Shown here: positions 1-10,438 of the stretch, piece after piece
Position numbering within the stretch: position 1 is the first letter of the stretch
Layout: each line of letters opens with the position of its first letter
Source: Cepaea nemoralis
Taxonomy: Eukaryota; Mollusca; Gastropoda; Stylommatophora; Helicidae
Length of the DNA stretch: 64,000 nt
Direction of reading: 5' to 3'
NCBI GenBank assembly: GCA_014155875.1
Contig: JACEFZ010006318.1
Location: 377,501-441,500 of the forward strand
Notes under the pieces: generated by a model
Seen by the model: the letters and a program-made list of their open reading frames with translations, nothing else
Told to the model about the DNA's origin: nothing
The model's database searches: none
Program-made: the position numbers and the translations under genes

Positions 1-570
1 AAAGTCTCCCTGTTTGTAAACAATTGGCACTCAATGGGTGATGTGGTCAATAGAGCACACTTCGTCTTTACTTTCCAGAACATTTCATGGTGCTTAGTTT
101 TGGCTGAGTCAACCCGTGAGCAATAGTGGGTATTCAATTACATGATGTACGGGCTAACCATTCGCTATCACGCTCTCGACAGCCTGTGCACTTGGTAAAC
201 GAAATTTAAGGGGAAACAAATACCTCTTTGTCACGGGAACATAATATTCATTTTATTGTTTGCAAGGGACATAACTCACCAACGTTTTTCTAACGAAGCA
301 ATTAGTTACATTAATTGTTAAATGTTTAAAATAAGGACACATTCTACTCACTGTTAACACAATAATTTGACGTCCTAAAGTACAAAATACTTTGACTGCT
401 AAAAATAAAAAAATAAACTTGTGAATGCAATATATACAATGTTTAGCACTGCAAGCTCCTTGCACGATGTTAACGTCTATCCCCCATTGGACTCCCTAAC
501 ATTGTTACCTTGGTTTCTCTTCACAACGTATAAAACATCTGTATCATTTTCGGCCTTACAATCAATCAAC
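1..570 (-). repeat. Dispersed ~560-bp repeat, copy A
   Basis: This stretch is the reverse complement of 43,868-44,418, with most bases matching. A third, shorter copy lies at 12,707-13,125 in the same orientation as this one. The shared boundary on one side is the motif CACAACGTATA, after which all three copies diverge. The other side runs off the window start. No protein coding was recognised in it. The family is unknown to me; a non-autonomous transposon or a LINE untranslated region are both possible. Confidence 0.75.
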
Positions 571-641
571 AATATAGAGAAGCAATTTTTGTCAGGCCTG
601 TGAAAGGCCACACATCTTTAATAGTAATAATGTTCTACTTC

Positions 642-770
642 AGGGGTGGACAAACTACCAAAGTGATTTTATGCGGCCCGCGAGGGCATAGAAAAAAAAA
701 GGAAAAAAAAAAAAAATTTCGGCCTTACGTGGTGTCTGTTTTGATGTATGTTTGACCCCTAGTCAGGCGT
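642..770 (+). mobile_element. hAT-like non-autonomous remnant
   Basis: The left end reads CAGGGGTGGACAAACT and is followed by a GGCCCGCGAGG block, the usual look of hAT-type ends. A weak inverted match (TTTGACCCCTAG) lies near 760. A-rich runs fill the middle. No clear 8-bp target duplication was found, so the boundaries are approximate. The next 190 bases (771-960) hold nothing I recognise. Confidence 0.35.
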
Positions 771-960
771 GGATAAACGTATAGTTTTCATAAAAACGGA
801 AAAAAAATTGAATTTAATGGCGGATAGCAACAGGGATGGCAGCGTCAACTTTTACTTTGATTCAGACAAGTGATTATGTGTTCATGCTGCTGTTTTCATG
901 TAGTATTATTATCATGTAATATTATTTGAAAGGAAAAAAAAAGTTAGAATTTTATTTCTG

Positions 961-987
961 TATCATCATCACCATCATCATCATCAT

Positions 988-1084
<97 letters not shown>
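961..1084 (+). repeat. (TCA)n microsatellite
   Basis: About 120 bases of nearly pure TCA trinucleotides, with two interruptions near the left end. The minus-strand poly-Met reading frame across it is an artefact of the repeat. Confidence 0.97.
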
Positions 1085-1220
1085 AGTAATGTGTAGGCAA
1101 TTGCACATGCCATAAATGTAATATTATCGCATATGTGTATATTAATGCATTTGTTGTATTCGAAATTTTAAAGGAAAACATGAATTTAAAAAAAAATGTT
1201 TTACAGGCCAAATAATCTGA

Positions 1221-1660
1221 CAATTATTATTATTTATTATTTATTATTATTATTACTTATTATTATTAATACGTTTATTACTACTGCTACCATTATTATT
1301 AATTTTCCCATTATTATATTTGAATGTGCAACATGAAATATATTGTGGATGTGTACCTGTGTCGCTGACAGTAACATATGTATGCGTCTGGGTGTGGATG
1401 CATGTGTGTGTGTGTGTGTTGCATGTATTTGCACGCGCATGTGTACGAGTGTGTGTTTGTGTGTGTGTGTGTGTGCGCGCGTTTACATGCACTATGCCTT
1501 AAATGTCATAATATAACTGTATATATGTATGTATTTGCTTTGTTCACACATGTGACACCTAACACTAACAAACGGCAACGCTCTGTAATATACTCAAACA
1601 AAAGAAACACACATAACGCCTTGTAAATATACATTGATTTGTATGAAATAAACGTTAAAA
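1221..1660 (+). repeat. ATT/TG-rich repeat segment ending in A-tract
   Basis: An ATT-rich block (1,221-1,320) is followed by a TG microsatellite (about 1,396-1,482) and a segment with CACCTAACACTAAC and AACGCTCTGTAA. The last part resembles 20,810-20,890, the end of the degenerate tandem array described at 17.7-20.9 kb. In both places an A-rich tail and then a U2-derived SINE follow directly. Confidence 0.6.
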
Positions 1661-1672
1661 AAAAAAAAAAAA

Positions 1673-1990
1673 TTTCGGCCTTACGGCCTTTTGGCTAAGA
1701 TCAAGTGTATTTGCTGGCCTCCAGTAGTGCGCTTGGTCTGGTCGGAGGCCGGGATGATCATTCTTGGTCCCTTGGCTAAGATCAGACGCATTTGCTGCCC
1801 CCCGCAGTAGTGCGCCAGGTCTGGTCGGGGGCCGGGTGATCCCAACAAAAAAAAAACCTCACATAAGCATCACTTTAAATGTGGGCCCGGTGGACCACTG
1901 TGGGCAATAGCTCACAGTGGGACTAAGGGTCCACGCCAAAAACAGGGGGAAGCGGGGAACCAGCTTGTCTGGGATGACCGCCAAACCCAA
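1673..1990 (+). repeat. U2 snRNA-derived SINE-like element, copy A
   Basis: The head contains CGGCCTTTTGGCTAAGATCA followed by AGTGTA, matching the conserved 5' region of U2 snRNA (known family sequence). The U2-like unit of about 80 bp occurs twice in tandem (about 1,684-1,762 and 1,766-1,845), each ending in a GTCTGGTCGG...GGCCGGG block. A second module of about 130 bp follows. It contains a hairpin with perfect CCACTGTG/CACAGTGG arms nested inside GTGGAC/GTCCAC arms. The element ends in an A-run. It is not a functional U2 gene: sequence after the first ~30 nt is unlike U2. SINE status is inferred from three copies with A-rich ends. Confidence 0.7.
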
Positions 1991-2000
1991 AAAAAATTTT

Positions 2001-2328
2001 TTCGGCCTTTTGGCTAAGATCAAGTGTATTTGCTGGCCTCCAGTAGTGCGCTTGGTCTGGTCGGAGGCCGGGATGATCATTCTTGGTCCCTTGGCTAAGA
2101 TCAGACGCATTTGCTGCCCCCCGCAGTAGTGCGCCTGGTCTGGTCAGGGGCCGGGTGATCCACACAAATAAAAAACCTCACATAAGCATCACTTTAAATG
2201 TGGGCCCGGTGGACCACTGTGGGCAATAGCTCACAGTGGGACTAAGGGTCCACGCCAAAAACAGGGGGAAGCGGGGAACCAGCTTGTCTGGGATGACCGC
2301 CAACCCCCCCCCCCCCAAAAAAAAAAAG
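2001..2328 (+). repeat. U2 snRNA-derived SINE-like element, copy B
   Basis: This copy directly follows copy A and is almost identical to it: dimeric U2-like head, the same hairpin module, then a C-run and an A-run. Two head-to-tail copies separated by only an A/T run suggest insertion into the tail of the first copy or tandem duplication. Confidence 0.7.
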
Positions 2329-2409
2329 TATCATTTTCATAATTTTTATTTGCTGTTATGTTCAACCTCACTGAAACAATGTTTTTTAACTTAAAAAAAA
2401 TCATGAAAC

Positions 2410-2570
2410 ATGTATCAATCAATCAATCAATCCTGTGCCATGCAGGAAAGCGTGGGCGGTCATGACTCGCCATTTCACTCGATCACCAGTGTCGTGGATC
2501 AGCTCAGTGTTCCTGTCTCGTCCATGCCATGTGGCCAAGCCATCCAGGTATTTTCCTCTCGGTCTTCCTC
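2410..2570 (-). pseudogene. LINE C-terminal fragment with (TTGA)n tail
   Basis: On the minus strand one frame ends in GDRVKWRVMTAHAFLHGT and then a stop, followed by TTGATTGATTGATTGA. DR-x-x-WR near the stop plus a short-repeat 3' tail is the usual end of RTE- or I-type LINE ORF2 proteins. Only about 45 residues remain, so the clade is uncertain. The element is 5'-truncated, as most LINE copies are. Confidence 0.55.
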
Positions 2571-2609
2571 ATGTATAACATGTATACATTGTATTAAATA
2601 TAGTATTAC

Positions 2610-2731
2610 TAGCTGACCCGGCCCGGCTTCGCCCAGTCCCTGGTGGGGAGCATCTCATTTAATTCATATAAGTAGTCATATAAGTTCTCGTTCCCGTTAC
2701 CGACTGTCTGTCTGTCTGTCTGTCTGTCTGT

Positions 2732-2763
<32 letters not shown>

Positions 2764-2765
2764 TG
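2610..2765 (+). repeat. 'GACCCGGC' SINE-like head with TCTG/GGCT tract
   Basis: Begins TAGCTGACCCGGCCCGGCTT, continues with the conserved CATCTCATTTAATTCATATA block, and ends in TCTG then GGCT repeats. The same head recurs at 4,719, 5,213, 5,803, 5,958, 6,061 and 6,202. Confidence 0.7.
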
Positions 2766-2766
2766 T

Positions 2767-3463
2767 GACCTATTTGCGGACTACTGCACTATTTACACAA
2801 GTCAAGAGAACCTTTGTGACTTAGAGAGCTCTCTACAAAACGAACTTGACAACCTTAGTAGATGGAGCAATGAAAATCGCATGTTAATTAACATCGACAA
2901 AACCAAATCCATGCTAATAACGACCAGGCAAAAACTACAGACCCTAGCCATAACTGGGACACCGCTTGAGCTCCACGTGGACCTATAATTAATGTAAATG
3001 AACATAAAACATTAGGTCTTTTAATTGACAGACATTTAAACTGGAGCCCTCATGTTCACGTCCTTACCAAGAGAATAGCACAAAAAGTTTACCAACTTGC
3101 TAAAATTCAGCACTTTCTAGCATAAAGCACGTTGAAAGTAATAAATTATACAGCCATCTAAGACTTCTACCACTTCAAAATCGCTTCCTTTTTAACAAAG
3201 CCAAATTAGTGAATAAAATTATATCTGAAAATACCCCAGAGTATCTTCTACCGTTAATTCAATCTAGTGCAATGAACAGTAAGCGCTTAAATTTATTACA
3301 GCTTCCTAAGCCTAGATTGGACTTATACAAAACTTGTTTCGCATATTCTGGTGCTCACTTGTGGAATAGCCTTCCACCAGAACTGAAAACACCAATGAGT
3401 CCCTACACATTCAACCGAAAACTCTTTCAATACTTACTTCATACCGACTATATGCCTCCATAA
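2767..3463 (+). pseudogene. CR1/L2-like LINE reverse transcriptase, C-terminal part
   Basis: Three frames together read the end of a LINE RT. The first piece starts at a degraded catalytic box (FADYCTIY) and continues RWSNENRMLINIDKTKSM. Next comes NEHKTLGLLIDRHLNWSPH, the usual 'KxLG...D..L.W..H' thumb motif. The last piece (3,209-3,463) ends with LDLYKTCFAYSGAHLWNSLP, the 'F...A..LWN.LP' signature of CR1/L2-superfamily C-termini. Frameshifts and a stop separate the pieces, so it is dead. A related fragment lies on the minus strand at 29,779-30,120. Confidence 0.8.
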
Positions 3464-3479
3464 GTCACCTACTAGTATC

Positions 3480-4229
3480 ATTTTTCCACTATCAATCTTC
3501 ACTGCATGTGTGTGAGCGAGACAGTGAGTGAGAGAGTGAGTGAGAAAGAGTGTGAGTGGAAGAATTAGTATGAGTGAGAGTGAGAGAGTATGCATGCGCG
3601 TGTGCCTGAGTGAGTTTAAAAGTGAGTGAGTGTGTGTGGACATATTTGTGAGAGATTTAGTTAGAGAATGAGTGAATCTAAGAGAGTGGGTGTATTTTGT
3701 GTCTGCCTGTCTGTGTGACAGAGTGTGAAAGTTAGTGAGTGAGTGTGAGTTAAAGAGTCAGCGAGTAAATGAGTGAGTAAGGGAGCGTGAGTGAGCGAGA
3801 GAGAATTTTTGGGTATGCGTGTATGTGCGTGAATGAGTGAATGTGAGAGCGAGTGAGTGTGTAAAAGAGAGAGCGTGGGTGAATGAGAGAGTGCATGAGA
3901 AAGTGTGATGTATGTGTGTGCATGTCTGGATGTGTTTATGGGTGTATATGTGTGTGTACATGTGTGTATCTGTGTGTGCCTCTGTGTGTATGTCTGTACG
4001 TGTGTTAAGGTGTGGGTTCATGTATTTATATGCGTTTATATGCATGTGCGTGTGTATATGTGTGTATGGATGAGTGTGTGTGTGTGTGCTCGTGTATGTA
4101 TTGTATATCTTTGTGTGTGTAAGTGTGCATGCATGCATTGTATGCGAGGGTGTTATGTGAGTACGTGTGCGTAAGTATATGGATGTGTGTAGGTGTGTAT
4201 GTTGTGTGTGGGTGTGTGTATGTATATGT
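3480..4229 (+). repeat. GTGA/GT-rich low-complexity DNA
   Basis: Degenerate GTGAGTGA and GTGTGTAT repeats. The open frames here, on either strand, are repeat shadows. No gene seen. Confidence 0.9.
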
Positions 4230-4241
4230 GTGTGAGAGAGA

Positions 4242-4277
<36 letters not shown>

Positions 4278-4414
4278 TTGAGCGCAAGCATGTCATCTAA
4301 CATGCTGTTCCATATGTTTTGTGTATTCTCATTTTCATATTATCATTTTGATGAACTTGATTTTAACATGCATAAAATGAATTCATGTAAATTACTGTAA
4401 AGTAAGTGAGAGAG

Positions 4415-4460
<46 letters not shown>

Positions 4461-4487
4461 ATAATGAGTGTGATAGTGTGTGTATGT

Positions 4488-4553
<66 letters not shown>

Positions 4554-4718
4554 GAGCCCACGCATGTCATGTAACATGCTATTCCATATTTTGTATGTAT
4601 TCCCATCTTTCATATTACGAGGTATCGTTTTGTATACCACTTGATTGTCCTGTAACATGCCATTCCATTTTCCCCCCTCATCTTATCATTTTGTATGCCA
4701 CTTGATTTTATCATGTAC
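4230..4718 (+). repeat. Duplicated module with AG and TG microsatellites
   Basis: AG runs at 4,230-4,277 and 4,491-4,551 are each followed by a GAGTTGAGC...GCATGTCAT...AACATGCT...TTCCATAT segment, so the module is duplicated. A TG run lies at about 4,418-4,458. The same AG-run plus GAGTTGA arrangement returns at 9,046-9,190. Confidence 0.85.
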
Positions 4719-4909
4719 TAGCTGACCCTGCCCGGCTTCGCCCAGACCCTGGTGGGGAGCATCTCATTTAATTCATATAAGTAGTCATATAAGTTCTCGT
4801 TCCCGTTACCGACTATCTGTATGTCTGTCTGTCTCTCTCTCCGTCTCTCCCTCCCTCCCTCTCTGTCTGTCTGTCTGTCTGTCCCTCTGTCTCTCCCTCC
4901 CTCCGTCCC

Positions 4910-4954
<45 letters not shown>

Positions 4955-5018
4955 GTCTGTCTGTCTGTCCGTCCCTCCCTCTCTGTCTGTCTGTCTGTCT
5001 GCCTGTCTGTCTAATCAT
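4719..5018 (+). repeat. SINE-like head with long TCTG/TCCC tract
   Basis: TAGCTGACCCTGCCCGGCTT head and the CATCTCATTTAATTCATATA block, followed by about 200 bp of TCTG/TCTC/TCCC repeats. The next segment (5,019-5,208) contains CTTGGGTAAATG followed by GGC/GCA/GGA-rich sequence. The same 12-mer precedes the large GGA satellite at 6,302. Confidence 0.75.
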
Positions 5019-5208
5019 TTATTGGTTGCAGTTAGAACAACCTTAGATAAACGAAGACCAACTTACAAAAAGCATTAGAAAGAGCACTTGAAAGATCTTT
5101 ACATCTTCCCCAACAATTAACTTGGGTAAATGGTGCGGCGGCAGCAGCATCAGCAGAAGAAGGAAAAGGAGGAGTAGACAACTGCAGCGAAAAGGTGGGT
5201 CTGTCTAT

Positions 5209-5800
5209 CTATCTGACCCGGCGTGGCTTCGCCCAGCTCCTGGCGGGTAGCGTCTCATTAAACTCATACAACAAAAAAAGTAACTTAAAAGAATGTCCTT
5301 CCACACACCATCCATTATTTTTAATGAAAACTCTTTCTAATCACCTGCATGACTACAGTAACTTCTTAAGCAAAAAAAGATGAGTTACAATGTTATGCAT
5401 TGTGCATTATTTTTATGAAAACTTTGAAAATGCCTTACAGATTGTATCATTATTTATTATAACTCATATGCCGGTACATAACTATGGACACAGAGTTTAT
5501 AAATCTTTGAAAACGATGCCACAATATGACTATAAGTTATACAGAAAAGTTATGCCCCTTGAAATAACTTTACAGAGTTAGGTCCCCTGAGATATATGAA
5601 ATTATTATGAAAAATGAAAAATGAAATAATACTGAGTAAGCAGGCGATTTCACACTAAAAAATATCACAGTTGGCAGCTCTGGAATGAAAGGAAGGCGTG
5701 TAGAAAATTTCATCTCAATCGGATGGGCCGTTCGCGAACACATAAAGGACATACATAGATACATACATTTGGACGGAGATTGCCTTTTATATATAAGATA
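5209..5800 (+). repeat. SINE-like element, longest copy
   Basis: Head TGACCCGGCGTGGCTTCGCC at about 5,213, a body of roughly 400 bp, then a tail with GCTCTGGAATGAAAGGAAGG, AATCGGATGGGCCGTTCGCG and AAAGGACATACAT, ending in ATAGATACATACA-type repeats. The same tail recurs at 8,885-9,030. No protein was recognised. The structure fits a non-autonomous element or the end of a LINE. Confidence 0.6.
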
Positions 5801-5802
5801 AC

Positions 5803-5923
5803 TAGCTGACCCGGCCCGGCTTCGCCCAGACTCTGGTGGGGAGCATCTCATTTAATTCATATAAGTAGTCATATAAGTTCTCGTTCCCGTTACCGACTAT
5901 CTGTCTGTCTGTCTGTCTGTCTA

Positions 5924-5958
<35 letters not shown>

Positions 5959-6145
5959 GACCCGGCCCGTCTTCGCCCAGACCCTGATGGGGAGCATCTC
6001 ATTTAATTCATATGAGTAGTCATATAAGTTCCCGTTCCGACTATCTATCTGTCTGTCTGTCTGACCCGGCCCGGCATCGCCCAACTCCTGGTGGGGAGCA
6101 TCTCATTTAATTCATATAAGTAGTCATATAAGTTCCCGTTCCCGA

Positions 6146-6191
<46 letters not shown>

Positions 6192-6301
6192 GTCTGTCTG
6201 TCTGACCCGGCCCAGCCCATGGTCGAGAGCATCTCATTTAAATTATATAAGTAGTCATATAAGATCCCGTTCCCCACTATCTGTCTGACTGTCTGTCTGT
6301 C
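5803..6301 (+). repeat. Four tandem SINE-like heads, each with a TCTG tract
   Basis: The head (TGACCCGGCCCG...CATCTCATTTAATT...CATATAAGT) starts at about 5,806, 5,958, 6,062 and 6,203, each time followed by TCTG/TCTA repeats. Spacing is roughly 105-155 bp. The array looks expanded by recombination between TCTG tracts. Confidence 0.75.
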
Positions 6302-6310
6302 TTGGGTAAA

Positions 6311-8541
6311 TGTAGGAGGGAGGAGGAAGAGGGAGGTGGAGGAGGGAAGAGGAGGGAGGAGGAGGGAGGAGACAGGAGGAGTAGGGAGGAATAGGAGGGA
6401 GGAGGAGGGATTAGGAGGAGGAGGGAGGAGTAGGGTGGTGGAGGAGGCGAGGAGGAGGGAGGAGGAAGAGGGAGGAGGAGGGAGAAGAAGGGAGGAGGAG
6501 AACGCAGGAGGAGAAGGGAGCAGGAGGAGGAGAGGGAGGAGGGAGAGGGAGGAGGAGGGAGGAGGAGGAGAGAGTAGGAGGAGGGAGGAGGCGGAGGGAG
6601 AAGGAAGAGGGAGGAGGAAGAGGGAGAAGGAGGAGGGAGAAGAGGAGAAGGAGGGGGAGGAGGAGGAGGGAAGAGGAGGAGGGGAGGAGGAGGGAGGAGG
6701 AGGAATGTGAAGGGAGGAGGAGGGAGGAGGTAGAGGGAGGAGGAGGAGGGAGGCGGAGAGAGGAGGAGGAGGGAGGAGGAGGAAGAGGGAGGAGGAGGAA
6801 TGTGAAGGGAGGAGGGGGGAGGAGGTAGAGGGAGGAGGAGGGAGGAGGAGGAGGTAGAGGGAGGAGGAGGGAGGAGGAGGAGGGAGGAGGCGGAGAGGGA
6901 GGAGGAGGAAGGAGGAGGGGGAGGAGTGAGGAGGAGGGAGGAAGAAGGAGGAGGGGGAGGAGGAGTGATGAGGAGGAGGGAGGAGGAGGATGGAGGAGGA
7001 GAGAGGAGGAGGAGGGAGGAGGAGGGATGAGGAGGAGGGAGGAGGAGGAAGAGGGAGGAGGAGGAATGTGAAGGGAGGAGGAGGGAGGAGGTAGAGGGAG
7101 GAGGAGGAGGGAGGAGGAGGAGTGAGGAGGAGGAGAGGGAGGAGGAGGAAGGAGGAGGGAGGAGGGAGGAGGAGGAGGGAGGAAGAAGGAGGAGGAGGGA
7201 GAAGGAGGGATGAGGAGGAGGAGGGAGGAGGAGGAAGAGGGAGGAGGAGGAATGTGAATGGAGGAGGAGGTAGAGGGAGGAGGAGGAGGAGGAGAAGGGA
7301 GGAGGAGGGATGAGGAGGAGGGAGGAGGGGAAGAGGGAGGAGGAGGAATGTGAAGGGAGGAGGAGGGAGGAGGTAGAGGGAGGAGGAGGAGGGACGAGGA
7401 GGAGTGAGGAGGAGGAGAGGGAGGAGGAGTGAGGAGGAGGAGAGGAGGAGGAGGAAGGAGGAGGGGAGGAGGGAGGAGGAGGGAGGAAGAAGGAGGAGGA
7501 GGGAGAAGGAGGGATGAGGAGGAGGAGGGAGGAGGAGGAAGAGGGAGGAGGAGGAATGTGAAGGGAGGAGGAGGAATAGGGAGGAGGGGGAGGGGAAGAG
7601 GAAGAGGGTAGGAGGAAGAGTGGAGAGGAGGAGGGAGGAGATAGAGGGAGGAGGAGGAGGGAGGAAAAGGGAGGAGGGAGGAGGAGAGAGGAGGAGAGGG
7701 AGGAGATAGGAGGAGGAGGAAGAGGGAGGAGGAGGGAGGAGAAGGAAGGAGGAGGAAGAAGGAGGAGGAAGAGGGAGGAGGATGGAGGAGGAAGAGGGAG
7801 GAGGAGGAAGGAGGAGGAAGAGGAAGGAGGAGGAAGAGGGAGGAGGAGGAAGAGGGAGGAGGAGGGAGGAGAAGGAAGGAGGAGGAAGAAGGAGGAGGAA
7901 GAGGGAGGAGGATGGTGGAGGAGGAAGAGGGAGGAGGAAGAAGGAGAAGGAGGGAGGAGGAGAAGGGGGAGGAGGAGGGAGGAGGGGAGAGGAGGAGGGA
8001 GGAGGCAGAGGGAGAAGAAGGAAGGAGGAGGAGGAAGGAGGGAGAGGAAGGAGGGAGAATGAGGAGGGGAGGAAAGAAAGGGAGTTGGAAGAGGAGGAGG
8101 AGGGAGGAGGAAAGATGTAGGGGGAGGGGGAGGAGGGAGGAGGAGGAGGAAGGAAAGGGAGGAGGAAGAGGAGGAGAAGGGAGGAGGAGGGTGGAGGGAG
8201 GAGGAGGAGGTAGAGGGAGGAGGAGGGAGGAGGTAGGAGGAGGAAGAGGGAAGAGGGAGAAGAAGGGAGAAGGAGGAGGGAGGATGATGAGGGAGAAGGA
8301 GGCAGGAGGAGGAGGAGGGAGGCAGGAGGAGGAGGAGGGATGAGGAGGGAGAGGGAGGAGGAGGGAAGATGAGGGAGGAGGGGGGAGGAGGCGGAGGGAG
8401 TAGGAGGGAGGAGGATGGAGGAGGAGGGGAGAGGAAGAGGGAGAAGGAAGAGGGAGAAGGAGGAGGGAGGAGGGAGAGGGATGAGAGGGAGGAGGAAGAG
8501 GAGAAGGGTGGAGGGAGGAGAAGAGAGGAGGAGAGAGTTCG
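6311..8541 (+). repeat. GGA polypurine satellite, 2.2 kb
   Basis: Almost pure purine on the plus strand, built of GGAGGAGGG/GGAGGAAGA units. A higher-order pattern is marked by AATGTGAA at about 6,704, 6,799, 7,070, 7,251, 7,348 and 7,556. Runs of GGAGG can form G-quadruplex or triplex DNA (known chemistry). The 787- and 759-codon minus-strand frames across it are not genes: the pyrimidine strand lacks A, and every stop codon needs A. Confidence 0.95.
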
Positions 8542-8659
8542 CCATTCCGAATTCATACTCGTCTAGTTCTTCCCTTCTACACGACTGTAGATAACTTCCT
8601 TACACATAAAAAGATGAATTGTTATTGATATTGCCGTGGCATGGAGGAATATCAGCAGC
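8542..8659 (+). other. Unassigned spacer
   Basis: Contains no recognisable coding or repeat structure of its own. Confidence 0.4.
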
Positions 8660-8750
8660 AGAGTTGATCCAAAAAACCAAAGACTGAGATCTACGGAGAG
8701 CCATGAACGCCTACGCCAGCCGGCACGGCACTTGATGATGATGATTGCCG
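8660..8750 (+). pseudogene. LINE C-terminal fragment with (TGA)n tail
   Basis: One frame reads LRRAMNAYASRHGT and stops, followed by TGATGATGATGAT. The end resembles that of the minus-strand fragment at 2,410-2,570 (WRVMTAHAFLHGT). Very short, hence low confidence. Confidence 0.4.
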
Positions 8751-8884
8751 TGTGACGATTCTGTGTAGTCACGTCATTTTCTTCCCTTTCCCTAGCGTTT
8801 TGGTTCGGGGATTCTTTCATCATCATCATCATATATTTACGTACGTATTTTGGGAGGGGGAGGAGGGAGGAGGAGGAAGAAGAA

Positions 8885-9030
8885 AAAAAAACTATGACAG
8901 TTGACAGCTCTGGAATGAAAGGAAGGCGTGTAGAAAATTTCATCTGAATCGGATGGGCCGTTCGCGAACAAATAAAGGACATACATATATATTTACATAT
9001 ATATTTACATACATACACTTTGTTTTATAG
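8885..9030 (+). repeat. SINE-like element, 3' tail copy
   Basis: GCTCTGGAATGAAAGGAAGG and AATCGGATGGGCCGTTCGCG match the tail at 5,670-5,780. It is probably the far end of the element whose head lies near 6,203, with the GGA satellite expanded between them. Confidence 0.65.
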
Positions 9031-9045
9031 ATATATAGATATAAC

Positions 9046-9190
<145 letters not shown>

Positions 9191-9340
9191 ATTGCATCAC
9201 TAGTTTTTACGCTACATAATGTATATGTAAAATTTTTTCTCCACTTCTTGCAATTGCGAGAATTCTCACGACAATCGTCAGTGTTTCAACTGTGTGTAAA
9301 GTGTGGGAGTTTGTTCTTATTAGTTTCAGTGATCATGTGA

Positions 9341-10438
9341 GGCATCATGTATGTGGCTAGATGTGAGGATGTGTGTATAAGTGTATGGGTGTGTATGTGA
9401 GGGATATGTGGGTGTGTGTGGGGGTGTGGGGAATGTATGTGTGGAGGGGTTGTGTGTGGGGGATGTGTATGGGTTAATGAGTGATGTGTGGATGTATGAA
9501 GGGATGTGTAGTCGGTGGTGGATGTATGTATGTGTCAGGGATATGTGTGTGTGTGTGTGGGGGGGGGGATATTTGAGAGGATAGTTGGAAGTATGTGGGT
9601 GTTGGTGGGTTGGGAGGGGGTGTGGGTAGGGAGTGTGTGTTTGGGTGAGTGAATGGGTGTGTAGGAGATTGTGTGGGTTGGGGGATGAGTGTGGGGGGTG
9701 TCTGTGAATGGAATATGTCTGTGTGGGTGGGAGTATGTGAGTGTGGATGGGGTAAATGTGAGTGGGTGGAGGATGTATGTGTGGGGGGTGAGGTTGTTTG
9801 TAGATGGAGGATGTGTGAGTGGGCGGGGATGTGTATAGGGAATGTATGTGGGGGATGTGTGTGTGGGGTTAATGTGTGTATGGGTGGAGTTTTGTGTGAG
9901 AGGTGTGCGGAAGTGTGGGATGTGCAGGTGATTGAAGGATGTATGCCTGGATGGGGGATGTGTTTGGCTGGGTGGTTGGGGTGTGTGTGGGTGGGAGGGT
10001 AGATGAGAGATGCATGTGTTGATGGGCGCGTGGGTGATGTGTGGGTGTGAGTGGTTGATGGATGAGTACGTGAGTGGGTGGATGTGTGTGAGAGATGAGT
10101 GTATGGGTGGGGGGAGGTGTGTAGTTGTGAGAAGATGTGTGTGAGCGGCGGATGTGTATGGGTGGGGTATATGTGGGTGGCGGGGTGTGTGTGGGTGGGA
10201 GGTAGTGTGTTTTTGGGTTATGGGTGGGGATATGTGTGGGCAGGTGGGGAGATGTGTTTATGGGTGGGGATGTGTGTATAGGTGGGGATGTGTAGTTGAG
10301 ATGTGGCGAATATTGGGTGGGTGAGTGGGTGTAGGTTGGCGGATGTGTGTGTGGGTGGGTGGGGAAAATTGTGAGAGTGCGGGATATGTGTGTGGATAGG
10401 TGCGGGATGTGTGGGTTGGCGATGGTATGTTTGTGTGG
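9341..10438 (+). repeat. GT/GGT-rich degenerate minisatellite
   Basis: About 1.1 kb of degenerate GGATGTGTGTGGGTGG-type repeats on the plus strand. It resumes after the TTC tract at 10,688-10,855. Reading frames here are repeat shadows. Confidence 0.92.

Noticed and set aside
984..1223. Poly-Met frame
   Set aside because: Translation of the TCA/TGA microsatellite on the minus strand.
1684..1712. Functional U2 snRNA gene
   Set aside because: Only the first ~30 nt match U2; the branch-site recognition region, Sm site and 3' stem-loops are absent.
5803..6301. CRISPR-like array (repeated heads with variable spacers)
   Set aside because: Spacers are TCTG microsatellites of uneven length and the DNA is clearly eukaryotic.
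6182..8556. Two minus-strand open frames of 787 and 759 codons, rich in Ser, Pro and Leu
   Set aside because: They cover the GGA satellite. The pyrimidine strand has almost no A and so cannot contain stop codons; both frames are composition artefacts.
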